This document shows positions 7,721-18,512 of a DNA stretch of 64,000 nt, piece after piece. The DNA is taken from NCBI RefSeq assembly GCF_019656655.1, contig NZ_BPMV01000001.1:124001-188000 (forward strand), read 5' to 3'. The notes beneath the pieces were generated by a model. That model did not search any database. It was given only the letters and a program-made list of their open reading frames with translations, and was not told where the DNA came from. Numbering within the stretch: the first letter of the stretch is position 1; each line of letters begins with the position of its first letter. Made by a program: the position numbers and the translations under genes. The stretch is from Tsukamurella sp. TY48. GTDB taxonomy: Bacteria; Actinomycetota; Actinomycetes; Mycobacteriales; Mycobacteriaceae.

Positions 7721-8599
7721 AAGGAACAGGTCGCCGGGCTCCGGCGGTTCAATCGGGCGGTCACCCAGCGACTCGGCGTGCTGCAGGACCGCTATTTGGC
7801 ACAGGATCGGCCACTGGGGCAGGCGCGGCTGCTCTGGGAGATCGGTCGTGCCGACGGTGTGGACGTCCGCGACCTGCGCACCCGTCTCGATCTCGACTCG
7901 GGGTATCTCAGCCGGCTCCTGCGCGCCCTCGAATCCGACGGCCTGATCACCGTGACCAACGACGACGGCGACGGGCGGGTGCGCACCGCCCGGGTGACCG
8001 AGCGCGGTGCGGCCGAGTACCTCGAACTGGAGGCGCGCTCGGAGGACGCCGCCCGCGGACTGCTGGCTCCGCTCAGCGCAGGACAACGGACCCGGTTGAT
8101 CGCAGCCATGGCGGAGGTGGAGCGCCTACTCCTGGCGTCCCAGGTGCGCATCGACGAGGCCGATGCCGCCACTGCCCCGGCTCAATTCGCCGCCCGGCAG
8201 TACTACACCGAGCTCGGCGAGCGACTGCGGGACGGCTTCGACCCGACCGTCGGCGGCGCCATCCGCGACGCGGCGATCACACCGCCCGCCGGACTGCTCC
8301 TGGTGGCCACGCTGCACGGCGAGACCGTCGGCTGCGGCGCGCTCACCTTCCAGGAGAACGGTTTCGCGGAGGTCAAACGCGTGTGGGCCGCCCCGACGGT
8401 GCGCGGCATGGGCCTGGGTCGGCGGATCATGGCCGAGCTGGAGTCACGCGCCCGCGACGCCGGTGTGCGCACCGTGCGGCTCGACACCAACGCCGGGCTC
8501 ACCGAGGCGATCGCGCTGTACCGCGCGCTGGGGTACCGGGAGGTGGAGCGGTACAACGACAATCCGTACGCGCACCACTGGTTCGCGAAGGACCTGTGA
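7718..8599 (+). CDS. MarR-type regulator fused to GNAT acetyltransferase
   Basis: The 293-residue protein begins with a MarR winged-helix domain (about 5-140; D-L-D-S-G-Y-L-S-R-L-L-R-A-L-E-S-D-G as the recognition region) and continues with a GNAT acetyltransferase domain (about 150-292) containing the acetyl-CoA-binding G-M-G-L-G-R-R. This MarR-GNAT architecture is widespread in bacteria; the substrate is not predictable. It stands alone between the NB-ARC gene and the convergent sufT. The ATG lies inside a perfect palindrome, so there is no room for a ribosome-binding site and leaderless translation with autoregulation is likely. Confidence 0.9.
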   Translation: MKEQVAGLRRFNRAVTQRLGVLQDRYLAQDRPLGQARLLWEIGRADGVDVRDLRTRLDLDSGYLSRLLRALESDGLITVTNDDGDGRVRTARVTERGAAEYLELEARSEDAARGLLAPLSAGQRTRLIAAMAEVERLLLASQVRIDEADAATAPAQFAARQYYTELGERLRDGFDPTVGGAIRDAAITPPAGLLLVATLHGETVGCGALTFQENGFAEVKRVWAAPTVRGMGLGRRIMAELESRARDAGVRTVRLDTNAGLTEAIALYRALGYREVERYNDNPYAHHWFAKDL

Positions 8600-8626
8600 T
8601 CCCGTGCGGGACCGAGACCGTGGAAC

Positions 8627-9052
8627 CTAGACAGTGAAACCGAGGGCGCGCAGTTGCTCGCGGCCGTCGTCGGTGATCTTGTCCGGGCCCCACGGCGGCA
8701 TCCAGACCCAGTTGATCTTGGCGTCGGTGGCCAGGCCGGACGAGACCAGCGCGGCGCGGGTCTGGTCTTCGATGACGTCCGTGAGCGGGCAGGCCGCCGA
8801 GGTCAGCGTCATATCGATGATGACCGACGCATCGTCGTCGACCCGCAGGTCGTAGACCAGTCCGAGGTCGACCACGTTGATGCCCAGCTCGGGATCGACC
8901 ACATCGCGCATGGCCTCCTCGACATCGTCGAGGGTCGGCAGGTTCAGCGGGTTGTCGGTACCCGGGCCGACCGCGGCGGGCGCAGCAGTCTCGGGCGCTG
9001 CCGACGCAGCGGTCTCGGGCGCCGTCGTCTCGGGTGCGGTGTTCTCGGTCAT
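8627..9052 (-). CDS. sufT: SufT, DUF59/MIP18-family Fe-S assembly factor
   Basis: Last gene of the suf operon. Residues about 45-140 match the DUF59 family: D-P-E-L-G-I-N-V-V-D-L-G-L-V-Y, and T-S-A-A-C-P-L-T-D with the single conserved cysteine. SufT helps mature iron-sulfur proteins; the orthologue is Rv1466. An N-terminal extension of about 40 residues made of alanine, proline, glutamate and threonine is unusual, since DUF59 proteins normally have about 100 residues. The ATG at 9052 overlaps the sufU stop by four bases, which decides the start over a longer reading to 9124. Confidence 0.93.
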   Translation of the reverse strand: MTENTAPETTAPETAASAAPETAAPAAVGPGTDNPLNLPTLDDVEEAMRDVVDPELGINVVDLGLVYDLRVDDDASVIIDMTLTSAACPLTDVIEDQTRAALVSSGLATDAKINWVWMPPWGPDKITDDGREQLRALGFTV

Positions 9053-9506
9053 GCCGACTTCTCCTCGGAGTCGATGATCTGCGCGGTGGCGTCCTTGAAG
9101 GCCATCCAGCCGAGCAGTGCGCACTTCACGCGCGCGGGATATTTCGACACACCGACGAAGGCGATGCCGTCGCCGATCAGATCCTCGTCGCCCTCGATCT
9201 GGCCGCGGGACTGGAGCATCTCGGTGTACGACTGCACCATCTTCAGGGCCTCGCCCACCGACTGGCCGATCACCTGATCGGTGAGCACGGAGGTGGACGC
9301 CTGCGAGATCGAGCAGCCCTGGCCGTCGTACGAGACGTCGAGCACGGTCTCGCGGTCGTCGGAGAGCTGAACCCGCAGCGTCACTTCGTCGCCGCAGGTC
9401 GGGTTCACGTGGTGCACCTCGGCACCGAAGGGCTCGCGGAGACCGCGATGGTGCGGGTGTTTGTAGTGGTCCAGGATCACGTCCTGGTACATCTGCTCCA
9501 TCCGCA

Positions 9507-9507
<1 letters not shown>
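9049..9507 (-). CDS. sufU: SufU, zinc-dependent sulfur transfer protein
   Basis: SufU accepts persulfide sulfur from SufS by zinc-ligand exchange and passes it to the SufBCD complex. The 152-residue protein has the three conserved cysteines, C38 (N-P-T-C-G-D with D40 as the fourth zinc ligand), C65 (G-Q-G-C-S-I-S) and C129 (A-R-V-K-C-A-L-L), and the 18-21-residue insertion between the second and third that separates SufU from IscU. Its start overlaps the sufS stop by one base and its stop overlaps sufT. Orthologue of Rv1465. Confidence 0.95.
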
Positions 9508-11539
<2,032 letters not shown>

Positions 11540-11558
11540 AGTGATTCCTTCGTACGTA

Positions 11559-12734
11559 TCAGACGCCGGCGGTGGCGAGTTCGTTTTCGATGGCCGCGGC
11601 GAGACGCTCGCGCAGCTCGGGGACGGAGATCCTGTCGATCAGCTCCTGGAAGAAGCCGCGCACCACCAGGCGGCGGGCCTCGGCCTCTTCGATACCGCGC
11701 GAACGCAGGTAGAACAGCTGCTCATCGTCGAAGCGGCCGGTGGCGCTGGCATGGCCGGCGCCCTCGATCTCGCCGGTCTCGATCTCCAGGTTCGGCACCG
11801 AATCGGCGCGCGCACCGTCGGTGAGGACCAGGTTGCGGTTCAGCTCGAAGGTGTCGGTGCCCTCGGCCGCGGCACGGATCAGCACATCGCCCACCCAGAC
11901 GGTGTGCGCATCGGGCAGCTTCGAGGCCGGATCGCCCTGCAGCGCGCCCTTGTAGATCACGTTCGACTTGCAGTTCGGCACCGAGTGATCCACCAGCAGG
12001 CGCTGCTCGAGGTGCTGGCCGGCGTCGGCGAAGTACAGGCCGAACAGCTCCGCGTTACCGCCGGGGCCGTCGAACTGCACGCGCGGGGTCATCCGGACCA
12101 GCTCGCCGCCGAGCTGCACCGCGAAGTGCCGCACGTGGGCGTCGCGCCCCAGGCGCACATGGTGCTGGGTGACCCACACCGCATCGTCGGCGAAGTCCTG
12201 CGCGTCGATGATCTGCAGCGACGCACCGTCGCCCAGGATCACCTCGACGTTCTCGGCGGCAGTGCCCGAGCCCGTGTGGTCGAGCACGACCACGGCCCGC
12301 GAGTGCCGCTCCAGGCGCACCTGGATGTGCGAGAACGCGGTCTTGCCCTCACCGGGGCCGGCGAGGCGCACGATGATCGGCTCGGCGACCTCCGCCTCCT
12401 TGGCGATGGTGAGCACAGTGGCCTCGGTCATCGAGGTGAAGGCCTGCGCGGCAACACGATCGAAGGGCACGCCGGCCTCACCGAGGCGGGGATCACCCTT
12501 GGCCACGGTCTCGACGGTGAGCCCCTCGGGCACCGCGTCGACGGACACCGTGACGGCACCGTCGGCCTGCGCGGAACCGTCGTGCAGCCCGCGCAGACGA
12601 CGCAGCGGGGTGAAGCGCCAGGCCTCGTCCCGATGGCTGGGCACCTCGAAGGCGTCCGCGTCGAACGAGGTGAACAGCTCGCCCTTGTTGGCGACGGGAT
12701 GCGCCTCGACGGCTTCGTTGAGCTGGGAACTCAC
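11559..12734 (-). CDS. sufD: SufD, Fe-S scaffold subunit
   Basis: SufD pairs with SufB and SufC to form the scaffold on which Fe-S clusters are built. The 391-residue sequence has the SufBD beta-helix core and the C-terminal Y-L-R-S-R-G-I-E-E-A-E-A motif shared with SufB. A longer reading frame extends into sufB, but the GTG at 12734, overlapping the sufB TAG by one base (TAGTG), begins the normal S-S-Q-L-N-E-A start and gives the expected length. Orthologue of Rv1462. Confidence 0.95.
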   Translation of the reverse strand: MSSQLNEAVEAHPVANKGELFTSFDADAFEVPSHRDEAWRFTPLRRLRGLHDGSAQADGAVTVSVDAVPEGLTVETVAKGDPRLGEAGVPFDRVAAQAFTSMTEATVLTIAKEAEVAEPIIVRLAGPGEGKTAFSHIQVRLERHSRAVVVLDHTGSGTAAENVEVILGDGASLQIIDAQDFADDAVWVTQHHVRLGRDAHVRHFAVQLGGELVRMTPRVQFDGPGGNAELFGLYFADAGQHLEQRLLVDHSVPNCKSNVIYKGALQGDPASKLPDAHTVWVGDVLIRAAAEGTDTFELNRNLVLTDGARADSVPNLEIETGEIEGAGHASATGRFDDEQLFYLRSRGIEEAEARRLVVRGFFQELIDRISVPELRERLAAAIENELATAGV

Positions 12735-14164
12735 TAGCCCACCGACCCTTCCATCTGCAGTTCGATCAGTCGGTTCAGCTCGAGGGCGTACTCCATCGGC
12801 AGCTCCTTGGCGATGGGCTCGACGAAGCCGCGCACCACCATGGCCATGGCCTCGTCCTCGGTGAGGCCGCGGCTCATCAGGTAGAAGAGCTGATCGTCGG
12901 AGACCTTCGAGACGGTGGCCTCGTGGCCCATGGTCACGTCGTCCTCGCGGATGTCGACGTACGGGTAGGTGTCCGAGCGGGAGATCGTATCCACCAGCAG
13001 CGCATCGCACTTCACCGTGGAACGGCTGCCGTGCGCGCCCTTGTTGATCTGGATCAGGCCGCGGTAGCTGGCCCGGCCACCGCCACGCGCCACGGACTTG
13101 CTGACGATGTTGCTCGAGGTGTTCGGCGCGAAGTGCACCATCTTCGAGCCGGTGTCCTGGTGCTGGCCCTCGCCGGCGAAGGCCACGGAGAGCACCTCGC
13201 CCTTGGCGTGCTCGCCCATCATCCACACGGCCGGGTACTTCATGGTGACCTTGGAACCGATGTTGCCGTCGATCCACTCCATGGTGGCGCCGGCCTCGGC
13301 CTTGGCGCGCTTGGTGACCAGGTTGTAGACGTTGTTCGACCAGTTCTGGATCGTGGTGTAGCGGCAGCGGCCGCCCTTCTTGACGATGATCTCGACCACC
13401 GCGGAGTGCAGCGAGTCCGACTTGTAGATCGGCGCGGTGCAGCCCTCGACGTAGTGCACGTAGGCGTCCTCGTCGACGATGATCAGGGTGCGCTCGAACT
13501 GGCCCATGTTCTCGGTGTTGATCCGGAAGTAGGCCTGCAGCGGGATGTCCACGTGGACGCCCTTGGGCACGTAGATGAACGAGCCACCCGACCACACGGC
13601 GGTGTTCAGCGCGGAGAACTTGTTGTCGCCCGCGGGGATCACCGAGCCGAAGTACTCCTCGAAGAGCTCCGGGTGCTCACGCAGACCGGTGTCGGTGTCC
13701 ATAAAGATGACACCCTTCTCCTCCAGGTCCTCGCGGATGGAGTGGTACACCACCTCGGACTCGTACTGGGCGGCCACACCGGCCACGAGGCGCTGCTTCT
13801 CCGCCTCGGGGATGCCCAGCTTGTCGTAGGTGTTCTTGATGTCCTCGGGCAGGTCTTCCCAGCTCTCGGCCTGCTTCTCCGAGGAGCGCACGAAGTACTT
13901 GATGTTGTCGAAGTCGATGCCGTCGAGGTTGCTGCCCCACGAGGGCATGGGCTTCTTCTCGAAGATGCTCAGGGCCTTGAGGCGCTGCTGGAGCATCCAC
14001 TCGGACTCGTTCTTCTTGGCCGAGATGTCCGTGACCACGGCCTCGGAGAGTCCGCGCTGGGCCGACGCGCCGGCGGCGTCGGAGTCGTGCCAGCCGTAGC
14101 CGTAGGTGCCCAGGGAGGCGATCGTCTCCTCCTGGGACAGCGGGCCGTTGTCGACCGTTGTCAT
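12734..14164 (-). CDS. sufB: SufB, Fe-S scaffold subunit
   Basis: The main scaffold subunit of the SUF machinery, 476 residues, close to the family norm. It includes the family stretches [16 protein letters not shown], the E-G-C-T-A-P motif with its conserved cysteine, and [12 protein letters not shown] near the end. Unlike M. tuberculosis Rv1461, it has no intein. It starts nine bases after sufR. Confidence 0.97.
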   Translation of the reverse strand: MTTVDNGPLSQEETIASLGTYGYGWHDSDAAGASAQRGLSEAVVTDISAKKNESEWMLQQRLKALSIFEKKPMPSWGSNLDGIDFDNIKYFVRSSEKQAESWEDLPEDIKNTYDKLGIPEAEKQRLVAGVAAQYESEVVYHSIREDLEEKGVIFMDTDTGLREHPELFEEYFGSVIPAGDNKFSALNTAVWSGGSFIYVPKGVHVDIPLQAYFRINTENMGQFERTLIIVDEDAYVHYVEGCTAPIYKSDSLHSAVVEIIVKKGGRCRYTTIQNWSNNVYNLVTKRAKAEAGATMEWIDGNIGSKVTMKYPAVWMMGEHAKGEVLSVAFAGEGQHQDTGSKMVHFAPNTSSNIVSKSVARGGGRASYRGLIQINKGAHGSRSTVKCDALLVDTISRSDTYPYVDIREDDVTMGHEATVSKVSDDQLFYLMSRGLTEDEAMAMVVRGFVEPIAKELPMEYALELNRLIELQMEGSVG

Positions 14165-14173
14165 CGAAGCTCC

Positions 14174-14857
14174 TTAGCGGGTGTTGCTCTTCGGTCCCAC
14201 GTGCTCGAGGGGCACATGGGTCGTGCAAGCGCGGTCACCGTTGGCGATGGTGGCCAAACGCTGTACATGAGTTCCCAACGCCTGTTCGATCGCCGAAATT
14301 TCGGCCTCGCACAGTTCGGGGAACTCGGCTGCGACCTCCGACACCGGGCAGTGGTGTTGGCAGATCTGGACGCCGCTGCCCACTTCGCGGGCGTCGGCGG
14401 AGAATCCGGCGTCCGAGAGGGCCGCCGCGATCCTACGGGCACCGTCGACCGGGTCCGCGGACTCGGTCGGGCTGACGGTTGCGGTGCTGATGGCCTGTTC
14501 GGCCCGACGGCGCGCGAAGGCACGCACCGCCTCATCGCCGCCGACCTCGCGCAGCGCGCGGAGTGCGTCGACCGCCAGGGCGTCGTAACCCTGACCGAGG
14601 CGACGCCGCCCGGACTGCGTGAGCAGGAACTCCTTGGCCGGGCGACCGCGCCCGCGCCCTCCGAGTCCCGACGGTGGCGCCACCGTCACGTCGCCCGCCT
14701 CGAGCAGATTGTCGAGGTGACGCCGCACGGCGGTGGTCGTGATCCCCAGGGCCTCGCCGATATCGGCCGCGGTGGCCTGGCCCCGGTTCATGAGCAGCGC
14801 GACCACGGCGTCGCGGGTGTCCCCGTCACGCGTGGTGATCTCCTGCTCGTATTTCAC
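14174..14857 (-). CDS. sufR: SufR, Fe-S-sensing repressor of the suf operon
   Basis: A DeoR/ArsR-like winged helix (about 14-80, with G-I-T-T-T-A-V-R-R-H-L as recognition helix) precedes a C-terminal half holding cysteines C166, C170, C183 and C211, the expected ligands for the regulatory cluster. SufR represses suf when its cluster is present; the orthologue is Rv1460. It is first in sufR-B-D-C-S-U-T. The reading frame is open much further upstream, but the GTG at 14857 (V-K-Y-E-Q-E) gives 227 residues and the upstream stretch looks non-coding. The start may be slightly different, because a SufR-like operator overlaps it. Confidence 0.9.
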   Translation of the reverse strand: MKYEQEITTRDGDTRDAVVALLMNRGQATAADIGEALGITTTAVRRHLDNLLEAGDVTVAPPSGLGGRGRGRPAKEFLLTQSGRRRLGQGYDALAVDALRALREVGGDEAVRAFARRRAEQAISTATVSPTESADPVDGARRIAAALSDAGFSADAREVGSGVQICQHHCPVSEVAAEFPELCEAEISAIEQALGTHVQRLATIANGDRACTTHVPLEHVGPKSNTR

Positions 14858-14868
14858 AACACGATTGT
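14854..14868 (-). promoter_or_regulatory. SufR-operator-like inverted repeat
   Basis: On the minus strand ACAAT-N5-TGTGA is present, nine of ten specified bases matching the ACACT-N5-TGTGA site that I recall being reported for M. tuberculosis SufR. It overlaps the proposed GTG start of sufR, which fits autorepression. The match to the published site is from memory. Confidence 0.5.
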
Positions 14869-14990
14869 TTCTTAAATCGGACGGGCTTTCCAGCAAGGCC
14901 AGGCTAAGCTTCAAGTTCCGAAGGCCCTGCGCACCGCGCGATGGCGCGACCGAGCCGGTGTGATCCGGCGCACCGTCTACGCTTGCGATC

Positions 14991-16775
14991 GTGTCCGCAA
15001 CCCCCACGCTCCCCGATCGTGCGCGCGCGGTCGCGGACTTCCTCGGACTGAGCAAGCCGCCGGGGTCGTCCGGCGACCAGCACGGTTCGGTGACGCGGCT
15101 GCACGCCAACGAGAAGGACCGCTACCCCGATCTGACCGCCGCCGAGAAGTCCTCGGTGCGCCGCATCGCGACCTTCGGCGGCGTCGGCGCCGTGCTCATC
15201 GCCTTCGGCGCGCTCGGCGTGGGCGCCTTCCCCGTGGTGCAGAACCCGATCGCCGGCCGGCGCGTGCTGGGCCTGATGTTCCGGATGCAGTCCACGGCGC
15301 TCACCGTGACGATGGTGGGCACCGCGATGCTGATGATCGCGTGGGTACTACTGCGCCGCTACACCGTCGGCTACCTGGTCCCCGGCGCGCACCGCGATCC
15401 CGCACCCACCCGCCGGCTCACCCGGCCCGCCTTCGACCGCATCCTCGCACTGTGGGTGCTCCCCTTCCTGTTCGCGCCCCCGATGTTCAGCAAGGACGTG
15501 TACTCGTACCTGGCGCAGTCGGAGATCACGGCCCGCGGCCTGGACCCGTACAAGATCGGCCCCGCAGCGGCCCTGGGCATCGACCACGTCTTCACCCGGT
15601 CGGTCCCCAACATCTGGCGCGACACCCCCGCGCCGTACGGGCCGCTGTTCCTCTACCTCGGCCGCGGCATCACCTACCTGACCGGTGAGAACATCGTCGC
15701 CGGTGTGGTGCTACACCGCATGCTCGCGCTGGCCGGCGTCGCCATGATCGTGTGGGCGCTCCCCCGCCTGGCCCGCCGCTGCGGCGTCAGCGAGGTCGCG
15801 GCGCTCTGGCTCGGTGCGGCGAATCCACTGGTGATCTTCCACCTCATCGCGGGCATCCACAACGAAGCGCTCATGCTCGGCATGATGCTCGTCGGCATGG
15901 AGTGGGCGCTGCGCGCGATCTCCTCCGGGCTGCAGTTCGTGGACGGTGTCAAACCCACGTCCACCGGCTGGCTGCTCACCGCCGGTGCCGCGACGATCGC
16001 CGCATCGGGCCTGATCAAGATCACCTCGGTGCTGGCTCTGGGCTTCATCGGCATGGCTCTCACCCGCCGGCTGGGCGGCAGCTTCCCCGATATCGGCGGC
16101 CGGCTCGGCGGGTGGCGGCAGGCGCTCGCCGACTTCCGTCCCCACGCCAAACGCACCTTCGGCGCGCTCGCCGTGTCCGCGGTGTACCTCGGCGTGATCC
16201 TGGTGATCGTGGTGGTCGTGGTGTGCCAATCCACCGGACTCGGCTACGGCTGGCTCGACGCGGGCACCCTGGGCACCGCCAACAAGGTCCGGTCGTGGAT
16301 GTCGATCCCCACCGTGCTCGGCCTCGGCACCGGGCAGGTGGGCGTGCTGCTCGGGCTCGGCGATCACACCACCGCGATCCTCGCGATCACGCGGCCGATC
16401 GCCGCCGCGGTGGGCGCCCTCATCGTGCTGCGGATGCTGATCGCCACACTGTCCGGACGGATCCTCCCGGTGGGCGCACTGGGCATCTCGATGGGCGCGC
16501 TCGTCCTGCTGTTCCCCGTGGTGCAGCCCTGGTACCTGCTGTGGGCCATCGTCCCGCTGGCCGCCTGGGCCACCGCACCGGGATTCCGCCTCGCGGCGGT
16601 CATCGTCTCGAGTGTGATCTCCGTGATGCTCATGCCCAACGGCGGCGAGATCGAGCCCTACGTGATCGCCAAGGCCGGTATGACCACCGTGGTCGTGGTG
16701 GCGCTCGCGGTCTATCTGACCTTCGAACTGCCCCGCGACCGCGCGCGGCGCCGGGCCGCCCGTCCAGTACGCTGA
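14991..16775 (+). CDS. mptB: MptB-like alpha-1,6-mannosyltransferase (GT-C)
   Basis: A polytopic membrane enzyme of 594 residues with about 12-13 hydrophobic segments. It is expected to use polyprenyl-phosphomannose outside the membrane to build the alpha-1,6-mannan core of lipomannan/lipoarabinomannan. The GT-C acidic motif is F-S-K-D-V-Y-S-Y with D169 in the first large loop. About 55 hydrophilic residues precede the first segment. Position next to sufR and the two ABC genes matches Rv1459c. TACGCT at 14978-14983 lies seven bases before the GTG start, so a leaderless mRNA is likely. Confidence 0.9.
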   Translation: MSATPTLPDRARAVADFLGLSKPPGSSGDQHGSVTRLHANEKDRYPDLTAAEKSSVRRIATFGGVGAVLIAFGALGVGAFPVVQNPIAGRRVLGLMFRMQSTALTVTMVGTAMLMIAWVLLRRYTVGYLVPGAHRDPAPTRRLTRPAFDRILALWVLPFLFAPPMFSKDVYSYLAQSEITARGLDPYKIGPAAALGIDHVFTRSVPNIWRDTPAPYGPLFLYLGRGITYLTGENIVAGVVLHRMLALAGVAMIVWALPRLARRCGVSEVAALWLGAANPLVIFHLIAGIHNEALMLGMMLVGMEWALRAISSGLQFVDGVKPTSTGWLLTAGAATIAASGLIKITSVLALGFIGMALTRRLGGSFPDIGGRLGGWRQALADFRPHAKRTFGALAVSAVYLGVILVIVVVVVCQSTGLGYGWLDAGTLGTANKVRSWMSIPTVLGLGTGQVGVLLGLGDHTTAILAITRPIAAAVGALIVLRMLIATLSGRILPVGALGISMGALVLLFPVVQPWYLLWAIVPLAAWATAPGFRLAAVIVSSVISVMLMPNGGEIEPYVIAKAGMTTVVVVALAVYLTFELPRDRARRRAARPVR

Positions 16776-16781
16776 CCTTCC

Positions 16782-17717
16782 GTGCCAGCACTGTCCGCGA
16801 TCGACGTCACCAAGCGCTTCGGCGACGTCGTCGCCGTCGACGGACTGAGCCTGACCCTCGATGAGGGCAGCGTCCTCGCCCTGCTCGGACCGAACGGCGC
16901 CGGCAAGACCACGACGGTCGAGATGTGCGAGGGCTTCGGCTCCCCCGACTCCGGCACGATCCGGGTCCTCGGCCTCGACCCCGTCGCCGACGCCGACCGC
17001 CTCAAGCCCCGGATCGGCGTGATGCTCCAGGGCGGCGGCGCCTACCCCGGCGCCAAAGCCGGCGAGATGCTGCGCCTCGTGGCCGCCTACTCGGCGAACC
17101 CGCTCGACCCCGACTGGCTGCTGTCCACCCTCGGCCTCTCCGACGTGGTCGGCGTCAGCTACCGCCGGCTGTCCGGGGGCCAGCAGCAGCGCCTCGCCCT
17201 CGCCTGCGCCCTCGTCGGCCGCCCCGAACTCGTCTTCCTCGACGAGCCCACCGCGGGCCTCGACGCCCAGGCCCGACTGCTGGTCTGGGACCTCATCGCC
17301 GCGCTGCGCCGCGACGGGGTCTCGGTACTGCTCACCACCCACCTGCTCGACGAGGCCGAGGCTCTCGCCGACCGGGTCGTCATCGTCGACCGCGGCCGCG
17401 CGGTGGCCGACGGTACGCCGGAGGAACTGACCCGGGCCGGGGCCGAACACGAACTGCGAGTCACGGCACCGTCGGGCCTGAGCGCCGACGGACTGGCCGC
17501 CCGGCTGGGCACGGGCTTCGCGGTGACCGTGCACGACGGTGAGCCGAACGATCGCGCGGTGTACGTGGTGCGCGGCGCCGAGGTGACGCCGGCCGTGATC
17601 GCCGCCGCCACGGCCTTCTGCGCCGACCACGACGCCCTCATCTCCGATCTGCGGGTGGGTACCCGGAGCCTGCAGGACGTCTTCCTCGATCTCACCGGCC
17701 GCGACCTGAGGGGATGA
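16782..17717 (+). CDS. ABC exporter ATP-binding protein
   Basis: ATPase of an ABC-2 type exporter, 311 residues. Walker A G-P-N-G-A-G-K-T-T (36-44), Q-loop near G-V-M-L-Q (79-83), signature L-S-G-G-Q-Q-Q-R (130-137), Walker B V-F-L-D-E-P and the T-T-H-L switch histidine are intact. A C-terminal domain of about 90 residues follows. It starts six bases after mptB and is followed, with a 1-base gap, by its permease. Orthologue of Rv1458c. The substrate is unknown; the constant neighbourhood with mptB and ctaA suggests an envelope-related or haem-related role. Confidence 0.92.
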   Translation: MPALSAIDVTKRFGDVVAVDGLSLTLDEGSVLALLGPNGAGKTTTVEMCEGFGSPDSGTIRVLGLDPVADADRLKPRIGVMLQGGGAYPGAKAGEMLRLVAAYSANPLDPDWLLSTLGLSDVVGVSYRRLSGGQQQRLALACALVGRPELVFLDEPTAGLDAQARLLVWDLIAALRRDGVSVLLTTHLLDEAEALADRVVIVDRGRAVADGTPEELTRAGAEHELRVTAPSGLSADGLAARLGTGFAVTVHDGEPNDRAVYVVRGAEVTPAVIAAATAFCADHDALISDLRVGTRSLQDVFLDLTGRDLRG

Positions 17718-17718
17718 C

Positions 17719-18504
17719 GTGACCTCGACCGACTCCCGGTTCACCCCCGGAACCTTCGCCCCGGCCCCGCGGCCCGCCGCACCGGCCGCGATGATCGCCG
17801 CGCAGACGCGGATGGAGCTCACGCTGCTGCTCCGCAACGGCGAGCAGCTGCTGCTCACGATGTTCATCCCGATCGCGCTGCTCGTGGGTCTGACGGTGCT
17901 GCCCATCGGCGACGACGTGCTCACCATCGACACGCTGGTCCCGGCGATCATGGCAGTGGCCGTGATGTCGACGGCGTTCACCGGGCAGGCCATCGCCGTG
18001 GGCTTCGATCGGCGCTACGGCGCCCTCAAGCGACTCGGCGCCACCCCGCTGCCCACCTGGGGCGTGATCGCCGGCAAGACGCTGGCCGTGGTGATCGTGG
18101 TCGGTCTGCAGGCGACGATCCTGGGCGCGATCGGTTTCGCCCTCGGCTGGCGGCCCGACCCGCTCGGCCTGGTGATCGGCGCCGGCGCGATGGCCGTGGG
18201 CGTCTTCGCCTTCGCCTCGCTCGGCTTGCTCCTGGGCGGCACGCTCAAGGCCGAAGTGGTCCTCGCCCTGGCGAATCTGCTGTGGTTCGTGGGATCGGCG
18301 ATCGGATCGCTCGTGGTGGTCGACCGGCACCTGCCGGACGTCGTCGTCCTGCTCGCACGACTGTCCCCGTCGGGCGCCTTGACCGAGGCACTGATCCGCG
18401 CCACCACCGGCGGCGGCTTCGATCTCTTCGGGATCGCCGTACTCCTGGTGTGGGGCGTGCTGGGCTCGACCGCCGCGGTCCGGCTGTTCCGGTTCACGGG
18501 ATAG
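17719..18504 (+). CDS. ABC-2 type exporter permease
   Basis: A 261-residue membrane protein with about six hydrophobic segments, beginning after a proline/alanine-rich N-terminus and containing the ABC-2 pattern L-L-L-R-N-G-E-Q-L-L followed by membrane helices. It starts with GTG one base after the ATPase gene and is its natural partner (Rv1457c orthologue). It ends eight bases before the MFS gene, so co-transcription from mptB onward is likely. Confidence 0.88.
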   Translation: MTSTDSRFTPGTFAPAPRPAAPAAMIAAQTRMELTLLLRNGEQLLLTMFIPIALLVGLTVLPIGDDVLTIDTLVPAIMAVAVMSTAFTGQAIAVGFDRRYGALKRLGATPLPTWGVIAGKTLAVVIVVGLQATILGAIGFALGWRPDPLGLVIGAGAMAVGVFAFASLGLLLGGTLKAEVVLALANLLWFVGSAIGSLVVVDRHLPDVVVLLARLSPSGALTEALIRATTGGGFDLFGIAVLLVWGVLGSTAAVRLFRFTG

Positions 18505-18512
18505 GCCCCACC

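Noticed and set aside
15711-17993. A 760-codon minus-strand frame opposite mptB and the ABC genes
   Set aside because: Low-complexity composition from antisense high-GC DNA; the plus-strand genes have clear motifs.
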